Source: Patescibacteria group bacterium
GTDB taxonomy: Bacteria; Patescibacteriota; Minisyncoccia; UBA6257; JAKLIH01
Direction: 5' to 3'
DNA: 53,224 nt
Assembly (NCBI GenBank): GCA_022709715.1
Contig: JAKLIH010000004.1
Coordinates: 1-53,224 of the forward strand
Each line of letters starts with the position of its first letter. The first letter of the stretch is position 1. Position numbers and translations under genes: made by a program. The notes beneath the pieces are model-generated. The model was given only the letters and a program-made list of their open reading frames with translations. It did not search any database and was not told where the DNA came from. Below are positions 25,553 through 34,572 of the stretch, one piece after another.

Positions 25553-25870
25553 ATGCAACAACTTGATATTTTCTAATTTTTTATTTATAATATTAATGTT
25601 GAGTCGTGCATTACTATGTGGGCCTCTTTCGATCAAAATGATTTATAACCCCATATAGTATAAATTCGATGTCTTCTTAAGCTTATAATTATGTTTCAAT
25701 AAGCCGGGGGAAGCGCCGTGCGGTGACTGACAATTTTGTAATCCATGTAAGATGAACCGAAAAGGATCATGTCACAGACACTTGGCTTGTGACCGCAATC
25801 AAGCCAAGTGGAAAATTAGCACTTTTATATCATTGTTTTTTGGAGCTGTGTTTCACAGCTCCTATTTTTT
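25553..25870 (+). ncRNA. Candidate structured RNA with terminator, unassigned
   Basis: The gap between fic and fusA holds no gene. On the plus strand a TATACT box (near 25546) precedes a structured stretch. Its stems are atgtggg/ccccatat near 25617-25657, gcttat/ataagc near 25681-25704, and gtgac/gtcac near 25722-25776. A perfect 10-bp stem, cacttggctt/aagccaagtg, spans 25779-25810. The loop of the last stem contains accgc, complementary to gcggt near 25719, so a pseudoknot is possible. An intrinsic terminator closes it at 25842-25870. It is GC-richer than the surroundings. Size and pseudoknot recall RNase P or tmRNA, but their invariant sequences were not found. Confidence 0.55.
25842..25870 (+). 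terminator. Intrinsic terminator of the candidate RNA
   Basis: ggagctgtg / cacagctcc with a 3-nt loop is followed by tattttttt on the plus strand. Confidence 0.8.
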
Positions 25871-25882
25871 TGGTCAAATTAA

Positions 25883-25918
25883 AACCCGGCGAAAATCATA
25901 AATGATTTTCGCCGGGTT
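25883..25918 (-). terminator. Intrinsic terminator of the rpsL-rpsG-fusA operon
   Basis: A perfect 16-bp stem (aacccggcgaaaatca and its complement) with a 4-nt loop begins 13 nt past the fusA stop and is followed by an aatttg tract on the minus strand. Confidence 0.8.
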
Positions 25919-25930
25919 AATTCTGAACAA

Positions 25931-28048
25931 TTATTTTTCAACTGTTGGTTTTCGTTTGGAAATAATTTCTTCGGAAATGTTTCTTGGTACTTCTTGATAA
26001 CTATGAAATTCCATATTAAATGTACCTCTGCCTTCAGTGAAGGATCGAAGATTAGTGGCATAGCCAAACATTTCTCCTAATGGTACTAAGGCATCAACAA
26101 TACGCAATCCCATACGTTCACCCATTTCTTCAATGCGACCACGTTTAGAATTGATATCACCAATAACATCGCCTAAGAAGTTTTCAGGAACAGTTACTTC
26201 AAGTTTCATAATTGGTTCGAGTATTACCGGTTGGGCTTTTTTAGCGGCATCTTGAAAAGCCATGGAAGCAGCAATCTTGAAAGCAAAATCGGATGAATCG
26301 ACTTCATGGAATGAACCATCGAAAAGTGTAACTTTCAAATCCGAAATTGGATAGTTGGCTAAAATACCACGATCTAATGCTTCTTTAGTTCCCTTTTCAA
26401 CGGAGGAAATAAATTCTTGAGGAATAACACCACCTTTGATTTGGTTAACAAATTCAAAACCTTTGCCTCTTTCTAATGGTTCGAGTTTTAGTCAAACATG
26501 ACCATATTGACCTTTACCACCAGATTGGCGAATGTATTTACCCTCGGCTTCAGACGAACCATTAATTGTTTCGCGATAAGCTACTTGAGGTTTACCAACG
26601 TTGAGTTCAACATTAAATTCACGTTTCATACGATCAACTAAAACATCAAGATGTAATTCGCCCATACCACCAATGACAGTATCATTGGTTTCTTGATCAG
26701 TTTTAACTTTGAAAGTTGGGTCCTCATCGGCTAATTTTCTTAAGGCTTCACCCATTTTGTCTTGATCATTTTTGGTTTTGGGTTCAATGCGTAATCAAAT
26801 AACTGGATCTGGAAAAGTAATATTTTCTAATATCACTGGATTATCAATGTCACATAGTGTATCGCCAGTTTTGGTATCTTTTAAACCAACGGTAGCGGCA
26901 ATATCACCAGCTTCAATATCATCAATATCTTCCCGTTTGTTTGAAAACATACGTAAAATACGACTAATACGTTCTTGAGAATTTTTATTAGAATTTAAAA
27001 CATAAGATCCTTTGGTTAATTTACCAGAGTAAACGCGGAAATAAGCTAAAGTACCAACGTAAGGATCAGTGGCAACTTTAAAAACTAAAGCCGCAAATGG
27101 TTCTTTGGCGTCAGCTTTGCGTATAACTTTTTCACCTTTTAAATTTTCAGCTTCAATTGATTCCACATCCAACGGGCTTGGCAAAAGATCAACTACGGCA
27201 TCGAGCATCAATTGAACACCTTTATTTTTGAAAGCGGAACCACAGACTACAGGCACAATTTTATAAGCAATAACGGATTTACGAAGAGATGCGCGTAATT
27301 CTTCTTCAGTAAAATTCGTATCGCCATTTAAATATCTCTCCATTAAAGCATCGTCTTCCGATGAAATTTTTTCTACCAATTCATCATGGCGAGCTTGAGC
27401 AGTAGGTAGCATATCCTCAGGAATATCAGATAAAGCAATGATTTCACCATGTTCGCCATTAAAATTAACTTTTTTCATACGAATTAAATCGATAACTCCT
27501 TCGAAATTGGCTTCTTTGCCAATTGGTAAAGTTAAAGCCACGGCATTGGGAGTTAAACGTTCACGTATCATTTGTAAATCTTTTTCAAAATCAGCTCCCA
27601 TACGATCGAGTTTGTTAACAAAACAAATACGTGGTACTGAATATTTATCAGCTTGACGTCAAACTGTTTCGGATTGAGGCTCAACACCAGCCACACCATC
27701 AAAAACGACCACAGCTCCGTCTAAAACCCGTAAAGAGCGTTGGACTTCAGCTGTGAAGTCAATATGGCCTGGGGTGTCAATAACATTAATTTTATATTTA
27801 AAATTTTGATCGCCATTTCGATAACTAGTTGTTCAAAAACAAGTAGTAGCAGCTGAAGTAATAGTAATACCTCGCTCTCTTTCTTGTTCCATTCAATCCA
27901 TAATGGCAGCACCTTCATGAACTTCACCAATTTTATGAGAAAGTCCAGTATAAAATAAAATACGTTCCGATGTGGTGGTTTTACCCGCATCAATGTGAGC
28001 GATAATACCAATGTTACGTACTTTTTCAAGAGGATATTCTTGGGACAT
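25931..28048 (-). CDS. fusA: Elongation factor G
   Basis: 705 residues, full length. G1 AHIDAGKT is near residues 17-24, G3 DTPGHIDF, G4 [10 protein letters not shown]. Expected Trp positions are [20 protein letters not shown], the FW after [33 protein letters not shown] and FPDPVIWLRIEP. This is the richest single proof of the recoding, since EF-G is highly conserved there. Domain IV shows [12 protein letters not shown]. It drives translocation and, with ribosome recycling factor, recycling. It follows rpsL and rpsG as in the str operon, with a 185-bp gap holding a repeat. Confidence 0.98.
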
Positions 28049-28075
28049 AATAAAATTTTAATATTATTAAAATTT

Positions 28076-28191
28076 TAAACTTAAAAATCAAAAATCAAAA
28101 ATCAAAAATAAATCTTAAAAGTTAAAAACCTGTCCCCACACCAACTTACGGTTGGTTGTGGAGCTTAACTGTTTTAAAACAGTTAAGCGGG
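28076..28191. repeat. Dispersed repeat family A, copy 1, inside the str operon
   Basis: Tandem aatcaaaa units (about 28086-28112) are followed by ccccacaccaa ... ttgg-tgtggagc and by the perfect hairpin gcttaactgtttt/aaaacagttaagc. Close copies occur near 44228-44342, 29381-29517, 29609-29742 and 46272-46384. It lies between rpsG and fusA. Confidence 0.8.
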
Positions 28192-28233
28192 ATTAAATTC
28201 TTGATAATAACAAATGATTCAGAGTTTAAAAAA

Positions 28234-28698
28234 TTATTTTCCGAAATGAGCAAAGGCTTTGTTGGCTTCTGCCATCTTGTGCATATCTAGTTTCTTTTTC
28301 ATGGCATTACCTTCACCTTTATAAGCAGCTATAATTTCATCGGCCAATTTATAAGCGATAGATTTGCCTTTTTTAGCTCGAGCAAAATTAATAATTCAAC
28401 GCATAGCTAATGTCAAACGGCGTTGATCATTTACAATAATTGGGACTTGATAGTTGGCTCCACCAATTCTTTTAGTGCGAACTTCAAGAGTGGGTCCAAC
28501 ATTTTTTAAAGCTGTTTCCAAAACAAATAAACCATCGTTTTGAGTTTTTTCTTCAATTATTTCTAACATTTTATAAATATGTTTTTGAGCAACAATTTTT
28601 TTACCGCATTCCATGACCATGTTGATAAACTTGGTAACGATAGGGCTTTGATATTTGGCGTCAGCTTTATATTTTTTTTCATTAACAATAAGATCCAT
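28234..28698 (-). CDS. rpsG: Ribosomal protein uS7
   Basis: 154 residues. Contains [54 protein letters not shown] and [19 protein letters not shown]. The conserved Trp in LAMRW is TGA. The N-terminus is a little shorter than usual. It organises the 30S head. Confidence 0.96.
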
Positions 28699-28727
28699 AA
28701 TAAAAAATTTTAAGTAATAATTAAAAA

Positions 28728-29141
28728 TTATTTCTTGGCTTTCTTGGCGCCATATTTGCTACGTTGTTGTTTGCGACCATCGACTCCAGTGGCATCATAT
28801 TTTGCTCTAACAATATGATAACGCACACCTGGTAAATCTTTAACACGACCACCACGTAATAAAACTACTGAGTGTTCTTGGAGATTGTGGCCAATACCGG
28901 GTATGTAGGCAGTAACTTCATCACCGTTGGATAATTTAACACGAGCAACTTTTCGCAAAGCTGAGTTTGGTTTTTTGGGAGTAGTAGTAAATACTTTCGT
29001 ACAAGTTCCTTTTTTAAATGGTGAGTCATAGGGAGTTGGGCGATTCTTTTTAATATTAAAACCAGCCTTTAAAGCTCTGGCATTAGCTTTTTTAACAATA
29101 ACCTTTCTTCCCTTTTTGACTAACTGATTGATAGTTGGCAT
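28728..29141 (-). CDS. rpsL: Ribosomal protein uS12
   Basis: 137 residues. Contains [72 protein letters not shown] and [20 protein letters not shown]. It is the streptomycin-site decoding protein and the first gene of the str operon. The Lys in TPKKPNSA is wild type for streptomycin sensitivity. Confidence 0.98.
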   Translation of the reverse strand: MPTINQLVKKGRKVIVKKANARALKAGFNIKKNRPTPYDSPFKKGTCTKVFTTTPKKPNSALRKVARVKLSNGDEVTAYIPGIGHNLQEHSVVLLRGGRVKDLPGVRYHIVRAKYDATGVDGRKQQRSKYGAKKAKK

Positions 29142-29352
29142 GTATCAAAAATTAAAAAATTGATTAAATTGAGAATAAATATTATATAAATATTTAATTT
29201 CTCATAATATAAAATTTCATTTTACGAAGCCATTCCGTAAAACAAATTATGTATCTAGCACATCAACATAATCCTAATTTATAGGTAAGTAAATGTTAAC
29301 ATAATAAAAGCCAAAAGTCAAATATTTGTATGTTAATTTATGAGAATTTGTG

Positions 29353-29742
29353 AATAAATTAACATGGACAAATATTTGCATCCCCACACCAAGAATTAAT
29401 TCAAAACTCAAATGTCAAAAGTCAAATCTATATCTCAAAAATCAAAAATTAATACAAAATACTAAATACAAAATTGGTGTGGAGCCTGCCTGCCGGTAGG
29501 CAGGTGAAGCGGGGTCAATGCTAACGCAACCCAAAAAATCCGAACAACCCGAATGACCCGAAAAATAAACCCAATTGTAAAATAAATTAACATGGACAAA
29601 TATTTGCATCCCCACACCAAGAATTAATTCAAAACTCAAATGTCAAAAGTCAAATCTATATCTCAAAAATCAAAAATTAATACAAAATACTGAATACAAA
29701 ATTGGTGTGGAGCCTGCCTACCGGCAGGCAGGGGCTAGCAAA
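29353..29742. repeat. Tandem duplication of repeat family A (two copies, 228-bp offset)
   Basis: Two near-identical blocks of about 150 bp start at 29353 and 29581. Each has aataaattaacatgg, then ccccacaccaa, an AT-rich interior of tcaaa units, then ttggtgtggagcctgcctgcc and a ccggcaggcag-type palindrome. The outer parts ccccacaccaa/ttggtgtgg are inverted repeats, so each copy can fold on itself. Between the copies lies a cccgaa-rich segment (29522-29568) of another family. No gene is present from 29142 to 29760. Confidence 0.85.
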
Positions 29743-29761
29743 ACAATAGAAAAGTGATATA

Positions 29762-29801
29762 AATGAAAAAGGTCTAGTCGGGATTTCCCACACTAGAACC
29801 T
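29762..29801 (-). terminator. Intrinsic terminator of the minus-strand candidate RNA
   Basis: The stem aggttctagt-gtggg / cccgactagacct (one mismatch) is followed by tttttcattt on the minus strand. Confidence 0.8.
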
Positions 29802-30215
29802 ATTAAAAATGTTGATGAAAGGCGAGGTAATTTGCCTAAAGGTCGATGATCACAACGCCTTTCATCTAACCGGGATTGTTTTTCCAGACTTTATAATATT
29901 TAGGTTTTTCCCTATATATTTAGAGTTTGCTGGACCGTTTTCCCAATTTTATTTTTAAAACAGCGAGTGTTGCCCTATTGTTTCAAGTAAATAATTGCGG
30001 CTATTTACCTGCTCCAATAGAGCTTTGTTTGACGTATCTAATATATATCATACCATTATCTCCTTTAAGTTTAAGGAAAAGATGGCTTATGTTCTCACAC
30101 CCCGAGAACTAGGGTAATGCCTTACGCTCAGCTCGTGAGCCAAGGTGGTAACATCGTATCCCCTTTCTTTTCTATACCGCAAATATAGAAATGGACAAAG
30201 ATAGGAAAAACTTTA
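29770..30215 (-). ncRNA. Candidate structured RNA of about 445 nt, unassigned
   Basis: The transcript is bounded by a TTGACA/TAATAT promoter (30223-30250) and an intrinsic terminator. It has many stems: tttctata/tatagaaa near 30165-30187, gctca/tgagc near 30126-30140, gttctc/gagaac near 30090-30108, and an 11-bp stem gatgaaaggcg/cgcctttcatc spanning about 29814-29866. A ribosome-binding site and a 16-codon frame (MIYIRYVKQSSIGAGK) lie in the middle at about 30009-30059, so it could be a leader-peptide RNA, a tmRNA-like molecule or a ribozyme. The invariant RNase P and tmRNA end sequences were not found. Confidence 0.55.
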
Positions 30216-30222
30216 TATTTAT

Positions 30223-30250
30223 ATATTATCATATTTTTTATAGTTGTCAA
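30223..30250 (-). promoter_or_regulatory. Promoter of the 445-nt candidate RNA
   Basis: Minus strand TTGACA (30245-30250), 16-bp spacer, TAATAT (30223-30228). A hairpin (30253-30285) lies directly upstream. Confidence 0.75.
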
Positions 30251-30252
30251 TA

Positions 30253-30321
30253 AAAAACCATCTAGCTTTTAGTTAGATGGTTTTTAAAAGAAAAATCTCC
30301 GCGATTATTCGCGGAGATTTT
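30253..30321 (-). terminator. Two hairpins ending the thioredoxin-like gene
   Basis: 30292-30321 has 12-bp arms aaaatctccgcg and complement; 30253-30285 has arms aaaaaccatcta and complement. Both have T-runs on the minus strand. The first starts 10 nt past the thioredoxin-like stop codon. Confidence 0.75.
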
Positions 30322-30330
30322 AAATGATAA

Positions 30331-30747
30331 TTATTCAGTTTGACCATTAAAAAATTCAATAATTGGTTGATCGCCAGTAATACATTCGCTACCAGTTCAA
30401 AGAAACGGAACACCAATACTTTCTTGAGACATTTCGCATTTTTGAACCACGGCTAATAAAATTTGAACGCTTTCTTCTTCGGCAACATTTTTTTCATCTA
30501 AATCAATTTTAGCTTTAATATTGTTGTTAGCAATATATTCTTCAACATTTTTACAATGTGGACAGGTAGCTGAATAAAATAATGTCATTTTAGTTGGCAC
30601 TTCGGCATTAGTATAAATTTTATCTTCGCCAGATGGATTGGCAGTGTTATTAGTTGGAGCATCAATTTTTTTATTATTGAAAGCAAAAACAGCTAAGGCA
30701 ATTAATGCAAAAATACCAATAATAAGCCAAATATTCTTTTTGTTCAT
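30331..30747 (-). CDS. Membrane-anchored thioredoxin/glutaredoxin-like protein
   Basis: 138 residues. An N-terminal membrane segment (KKNIWLIIGIFALIALAVFA) and a Pro/Asn linker are followed by a thioredoxin-fold domain with the active site ATCPHCKNVEEYI (C62 and C65). A conserved-type cis-Pro lies in IGVPFLW, where the Trp is TGA. Cys pair and size fit an extracytoplasmic disulfide oxidoreductase; the partner is unknown. A TTGACT/TACACT promoter lies at 30779-30807. Confidence 0.88.
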
Positions 30748-30778
30748 TTTAGTTTTTTAATATTTTTTATATGAGTAT

Positions 30779-30807
30779 AGTGTATAAAAGAAACAGAAAA
30801 AAGTCAA
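30779..30807 (-). promoter_or_regulatory. Promoter of the thioredoxin-like gene
   Basis: Minus strand TTGACT (30802-30807), 17 bp, TACACT (30779-30784), 32 nt upstream of the start codon. Confidence 0.75.
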
Positions 30808-30815
30808 ATATTTAC

Positions 30816-30856
30816 ACGGCCCAAAAAATCCGAACAACCCGAATGACCCGAACGAT
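30816..30856. repeat. cccgaa-rich dispersed repeat (family B)
   Basis: The segment contains aaaaaatccgaacaacccga and atgacccgaacgataaatgc. Near-copies are at 29522-29568 and 37612-37660, and an inverted one at 44633-44672. The other copies carry an upstream aacgcaaccc. Confidence 0.8.
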
Positions 30857-30948
30857 AAATGCATAAGTAGTAAATGGTAAAATAAAAATGTTCTAATACT
30901 CTAATAATCTAATGCTCTAAATAAATACAAATAGGAAAGAGTAAGTAG

Positions 30949-31135
30949 TAAATAGTAATATAATGAGTAAAAAGTAAGTAGTAAGTAGTAATGAAAAGAG
31001 TAAATGGTAAACAGTAATATAATGAGTAAAAAGTAAGTAGTAAGTAGTAATGAAAAGAGTAAATGGTAAACAGTAATATAATGAGTAAAAAGTAAGTAGT
31101 AAGTAGTAATGAAAATAGTAAATGGTAAACAGGAA
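30949..31135. repeat. 59-bp tandem repeat, about three copies
   Basis: The unit begins aatgagtaaaaagtaagtag and contains gtaaatggtaaacagtaa; copies start at 30962, 31021 and 31080 and differ by a few bases. The whole 30858-31150 stretch is low-complexity gtaa/agta sequence. Long frames across it are artefacts of the repeat. No gene is seen from 30808 to 31250. Confidence 0.85.
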
Positions 31136-31187
31136 TTAGCAAAGAGTAATGAGTAAATTAAAATGCTAATTTTGAATATTGCGTGAT

Positions 31188-31216
31188 TTGCAAATATAAT
31201 AATTTTATGGTATAAT
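31188..31216 (+). promoter_or_regulatory. Promoter of the Cys-rich protein gene
   Basis: TTGCAA (31188-31193), 17 bp, TATAAT (31211-31216), followed by aggag at 31241-31245 and ATG at 31251. Confidence 0.8.
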
Positions 31217-31250
31217 AATATCAGAAGATTGAATTTTGAAAGGAGAAAAC

Positions 31251-31502
31251 ATGGCAAAATGGTGCACTAGAAAGGAAACCATCTGCCCGTATAAAACAGG
31301 AGCTAAGTTGTGTATATACGACAAAAATCCATCTAATTGCAATTTATCAGTACCGCTTAGCTCAAATTGTGAAAGAAAAAGAAATTGCCCTTTTGGCGGA
31401 AACATTTGGAAGTGTTCTGGGGGCAAAGCGAGTGGCACATGCACACTAAACCGCAAGGCAAATAAAAATACAGTGATTTGATCACTGTATTTTTCTTTGT
31501 AA
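31251..31502 (+). CDS. Small Cys-rich protein (8 Cys); end depends on the TGA reading
   Basis: MAKWCTRKETICPYKTGAKL begins the protein; Cys lie at about 5, 12, 21, 30, 40, 46, 55 and 64, with no signal peptide. This suggests a metal-bound or disulfide-rich mini-domain. Both clear Trp codons are TGG. At codon 77 there is a TGA (31479-31481) inside a terminator hairpin. Read as Trp, seven more residues follow to TAA at 31500-31502; read as stop, the protein ends NKNTVI. It is the only clear plus-strand protein gene here. No family is recognised. A horizontally acquired gene is possible. Confidence 0.7.
31471..31497 (+). terminator. Intrinsic terminator of the Cys-rich gene
   Basis: cagtga / tcactg with a 5-nt loop is followed by tatttttctttg. 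The TGA codon of the gene lies in the loop. On the minus strand it could also act downstream of rpsI. Confidence 0.75.
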
Positions 31503-31507
31503 TAATT

Positions 31508-32101
31508 TTATCTTTTTCTTCATTGTGGAGCTCGACGAGCTTTGTGAAGTCCATATTTCTTTCTTTCAACAATACGAGCATCTCGTGATAATAAACCATT
31601 ATGGCGCAATACGGTTTTTAATTTATCGTCGTATTTAACTAAACAACGGCTAATACCTAATGTGGCTGCTTGACATTGAGCATTAAATCCACCGCCCTGC
31701 ACTTTAATGGAAATGGCAAATTTATTAAAAGTATCAGTTAAGCGTAATGGTGAAGTTAATTGATCTTGGATTTCTTTTAACGGAAAATATTCATTAAGAG
31801 ATTTGTTGTTGACGGAAAAACCATTATCGTTTAAATAAAAGCGAACTCGAGCAATCGAAGTTTTGCGACGACCAACCGATTCGACGTATTTGCCTTTAAA
31901 CTCATGAAGCGATTTTTTATCAGCTTTATGAATGGGATTGTCAAAATGTTCTCGTTTGACGATTGGTTTTTTAAGTTCGGTTTTTATATCTTGTTCGACA
32001 GTGGCTACTGATTTACTAGCTGTTTTTTTAACAGTTGGTTTTTTGGACATACCCTTGGCTTTGGTTGTTTCTTTTTTTGTTGTTTTCTTGACTGGAGCCA
32101 T
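31508..32101 (-). CDS. rpsI: Ribosomal protein uS9 with a Lys-rich N-terminal extension
   Basis: 197 residues. The uS9 core starts near residue 70: KGKYVESVGRRKTSIARVRF, IKVQGGGFNAQCQAATLGIS, KYDDKLKTVLRHNGLLSRDA, ERKKYGLHKARRAPQW. The last residues RKR touch the P-site tRNA. The usual C-terminal QFSKR is QWRKR here, with Trp as TGA followed by the true TAA. The first 70 residues are Lys/Thr-rich and unlike standard uS9. Confidence 0.95.
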
Positions 32102-32104
32102 ATT

Positions 32105-32485
32105 TTATAATTTTACAATTAAATTTTTTAAACGTTTATCTCTTAAAGTATTTTTAGGAAGCATACCGCGAACCATTTCGGTAAAAACTTTTATAATATC
32201 TTTTTGCATTCTATCTTTTAAAGAAAATTGTTTATTGTTCCCAATATAACCAGTTCAACGATAATACATTTTATCGGTGAGTTTTTTGCCGGTTACTTTT
32301 ACACCTTTGAGATTAATAACGGTAACAATAGTATTGCCGAGTTTTCTTGGCTCATAATCAGCTGAAGCTTTACCTTGTAATAGAAAAGCAACTTTACTGG
32401 ACAAGCGACCGATTGATTGATCGGTTGCATCCAGAATGACTTCTTTTTTAGTTTGATCTTTTTGGAGTTCTTTTAATTTGTTCAT
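32105..32485 (-). CDS. rplM: Ribosomal protein uL13
   Basis: 126 residues. Contains VILDATDQSIGRLSSKVAFL, GNTIVTVINLKGVKVTGKKL, KMYYRWTGYIG (Trp as TGA, commonly His) and EMVRGMLPKNTLRDKRLKN. An early 50S assembly protein. Its usual partner rpsI follows 3 nt after its stop. Confidence 0.95.
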
Positions 32486-32490
32486 GACAA

Positions 32491-32844
32491 TTATTTTACT
32501 AATTGAATTATTACGATTGGACTTTTATCTTTTAATCGACGTTCAGCCAATTTGATAATACGAGTATATCCACCTTGACGATTTTGATAATCTTTGGCTA
32601 TTTCATAGTAAAGTTTATCAGTGGCTTTTTTTGATAAACGAGCCAGAATGTAGCGATAGGAAGTTAAATCTTGTTTTTTAGCTTTTGTGATCAAGCGTTC
32701 AACATAAATTTGAGTGGCTTTAGCTCTAGCTGGAGTAGTTTTGATGGATCCGACTAAAAGTAAGTTATTCGTCATGATTTTGACAAAAGCTCGGCGTTGA
32801 TCAGCTTTGCGATGTAAAATTATTTTTTTATTGAGATGTTTCAT
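32491..32844 (-). CDS. rplQ: Ribosomal protein bL17
   Basis: 117 residues. Contains MKHLNKKIILHRKADQRRAF, NNLLLVGSIKTTPARAKATQ, YVERLITKAKK and GGYTRIIKLAERRLKDKSPI. Exit-tunnel periphery protein. It follows rpoA, as in the alpha operon. Confidence 0.97.
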   Translation of the reverse strand: MKHLNKKIILHRKADQRRAFVKIMTNNLLLVGSIKTTPARAKATQIYVERLITKAKKQDLTSYRYILARLSKKATDKLYYEIAKDYQNRQGGYTRIIKLAERRLKDKSPIVIIQLVK

Positions 32845-32865
32845 AATATATTTTTAAGAACTCAT

Positions 32866-33801
32866 TTATTTCAAGGTAAGACCTTGTTTTTCTAAAAATT
32901 CTTTTAATTCATTAAAAGATTTGTCTCCTAAGCCATTAAAACATTCAACGCTTGTGGCTTTTTGCTTTAATAATTTGCCTAAAGTTTTTACATTATTTTC
33001 GGTTAGACATTTAACTACTCTTTTGGGCAATGGCAAATCTTCGATTTTGGTTTCGGCATCAAATTCAATGGCACTACCAACAATACCGGTTTCAATATCT
33101 TTAGGTTTGTCTTTGCCGGATAATTCATCCGAGATTCAAGCAAAATGTTGAGCCAAAATATTGGTAGCTTCTTCAAAGGCATCTTTAGGAGTAATTGATC
33201 CATCAGTTTCAATTTCAACAATTAGACGATTATAATCAACTCGACCTTTTAGACGCATGTCTTCGGAATCGATTTTAACACGTGTAACTGGTGAAAAAGC
33301 GGAGTCAACTAAAATGGTGCCAATGGGAGTTTTATCATTTTTAGCTTCTTCAAGAGTTCTATAACCAGTGCCCTTTTCAATGGTTACTTCGATTTCTAAT
33401 TCGGCTTTTTTATCAGTTAGAGTGGCAATGTGTAAATCTTTGTTTTGAATTTCAACATTTGGATTTTTATCAAAATTAGCAGCCGATATTTCTTTTTCAC
33501 CTTTAACAGTCAAATTTAAAATTTGAGCTTCTTCAGTAAAAATTTTGGCACGTAACATTTTCAAATTTAAAACAATATCTAAAACTGATTCTAACACACC
33601 CGGTAATTCACTAAATTCATGAGCAGCACCTTTAATTTTAATGGCAGTTACGGACGAACCTTCAATAGAAGATAACAAAACTCGGCGTAAAGTATTGCCA
33701 ATGGTAATACCATAATTAGGATGCAATCCTTCTATCTCAAACACACCAATATTTTTGTTGGTTGTTGGTTTTTGTTTAATTTCGATAGGTAAAGATATCA
33801 T
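32866..33801 (-). CDS. rpoA: RNA polymerase alpha subunit
   Basis: 311 residues. The N-terminal dimerisation domain has GLHPNYGITIGNTLRRVLLS and SSVTAIKIKGAAHEFSELPG, and KGTGYRTLEEAKNDKTPIGT. A TGA (near residue 223) is Trp in FAWISDELS. The C-terminal domain has IEDLPLPKRVVKCLTENNVK and GLGDKSFNELKEFL. It scaffolds RNA polymerase assembly and, through its C-terminal domain, contacts upstream DNA and activators. Located in the alpha operon between rpsD and rplQ. Confidence 0.97.
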
Positions 33802-33915
33802 AATTTGTTTTAATTATCCTCTCTTTAAAAGCTAAAATATATTTATTAAAGTGAGGTGTTTTTGTTAATTTATGGATTTAAATTGAATGGGTAAATATTG
33901 TTGATCTAGAGAATA

Positions 33916-34545
33916 TTAGTGAGAATAGTATTCAACAATAACATCAAAATTGAATGGTAAATTGAGTTCAGATATTACTGGTTCTTTTTCCAACTTGACT
34001 GTTAACTTTTCGCTGTCAATTTTGATAAAATTAGGTGAACGTTTTTGAATAAGTTTTTCTTTAATAGTAGTAAAATCTTTAATGCTTTGTGATTCTTTGC
34101 GAATGGAAATAATATCACCAACTTTTAGAATAGTAGAAGGAATGGTATGGCGACGACTGTTTAATACAAAATGACCATGATTGATAAGTTGACGAGTATC
34201 TTTTTTTGATTTACCAAAACCAGCGCTAAACAAAATATTGTCCATGCGTTTTTCTAAAATTTTACCGACATTTTCTGGAGTTGAACCAATTAACTTTTTA
34301 GCTTTTTTGAAAATATTTTCAAGTTGGCTTTCGTTAACACCATAAAAAAGTTTTACTTTTTGTTTTTCAAATAATTGTTTTTGAAAGTTGGACATTGAAC
34401 GTTTGTATTGACGTTTTTGTTTTGTGCCACCAGGTGGATAAGGTCTTTTATTTAAAATGCAGTGTTCGGAATTACATTTATCACCTTTCAAAAATAATTT
34501 TTGGGCATAAGCGCGACATTTTTTACATTTGGCTTGGATAATCAT
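33916..34545 (-). CDS. rpsD: Ribosomal protein uS4, zinc-binding type
   Basis: 209 residues. Four Cys near the N-terminus (C7, C10, C24, C29) suggest a zinc site. RPYPPGGTKQKRQYKRSMSN follows, and the S4 RNA-binding domain contains EKRMDNILFSAGFGKSKKDT, RQLINHGHFVLNSRR and ILKVGDIISIR. It starts 16S assembly and often regulates the alpha operon. A 114-bp gap without recognisable features separates it from rpoA. Confidence 0.97.
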   Translation of the reverse strand: MIIQAKCKKCRAYAQKLFLKGDKCNSEHCILNKRPYPPGGTKQKRQYKRSMSNFQKQLFEKQKVKLFYGVNESQLENIFKKAKKLIGSTPENVGKILEKRMDNILFSAGFGKSKKDTRQLINHGHFVLNSRRHTIPSTILKVGDIISIRKESQSIKDFTTIKEKLIQKRSPNFIKIDSEKLTVKLEKEPVISELNLPFNFDVIVEYYSH

Positions 34546-34572
34546 ATTAAAATATTAAATAATAAATAAAAA

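Noticed and set aside
25553-25870. Standard RNase P RNA
   Set aside because: The invariant 5' motif (GAGGAAAGTCC) is missing, and the GGCTT segment is used in a local hairpin.
30949-31135. CRISPR array
   Set aside because: The 59-bp units are adjacent without unique spacers and there are no cas genes.
30901-31257. Minus-strand Leu/Tyr-rich coding frames
   Set aside because: They are translations of the 59-bp tandem repeat and low-complexity sequence, without RBS or family.
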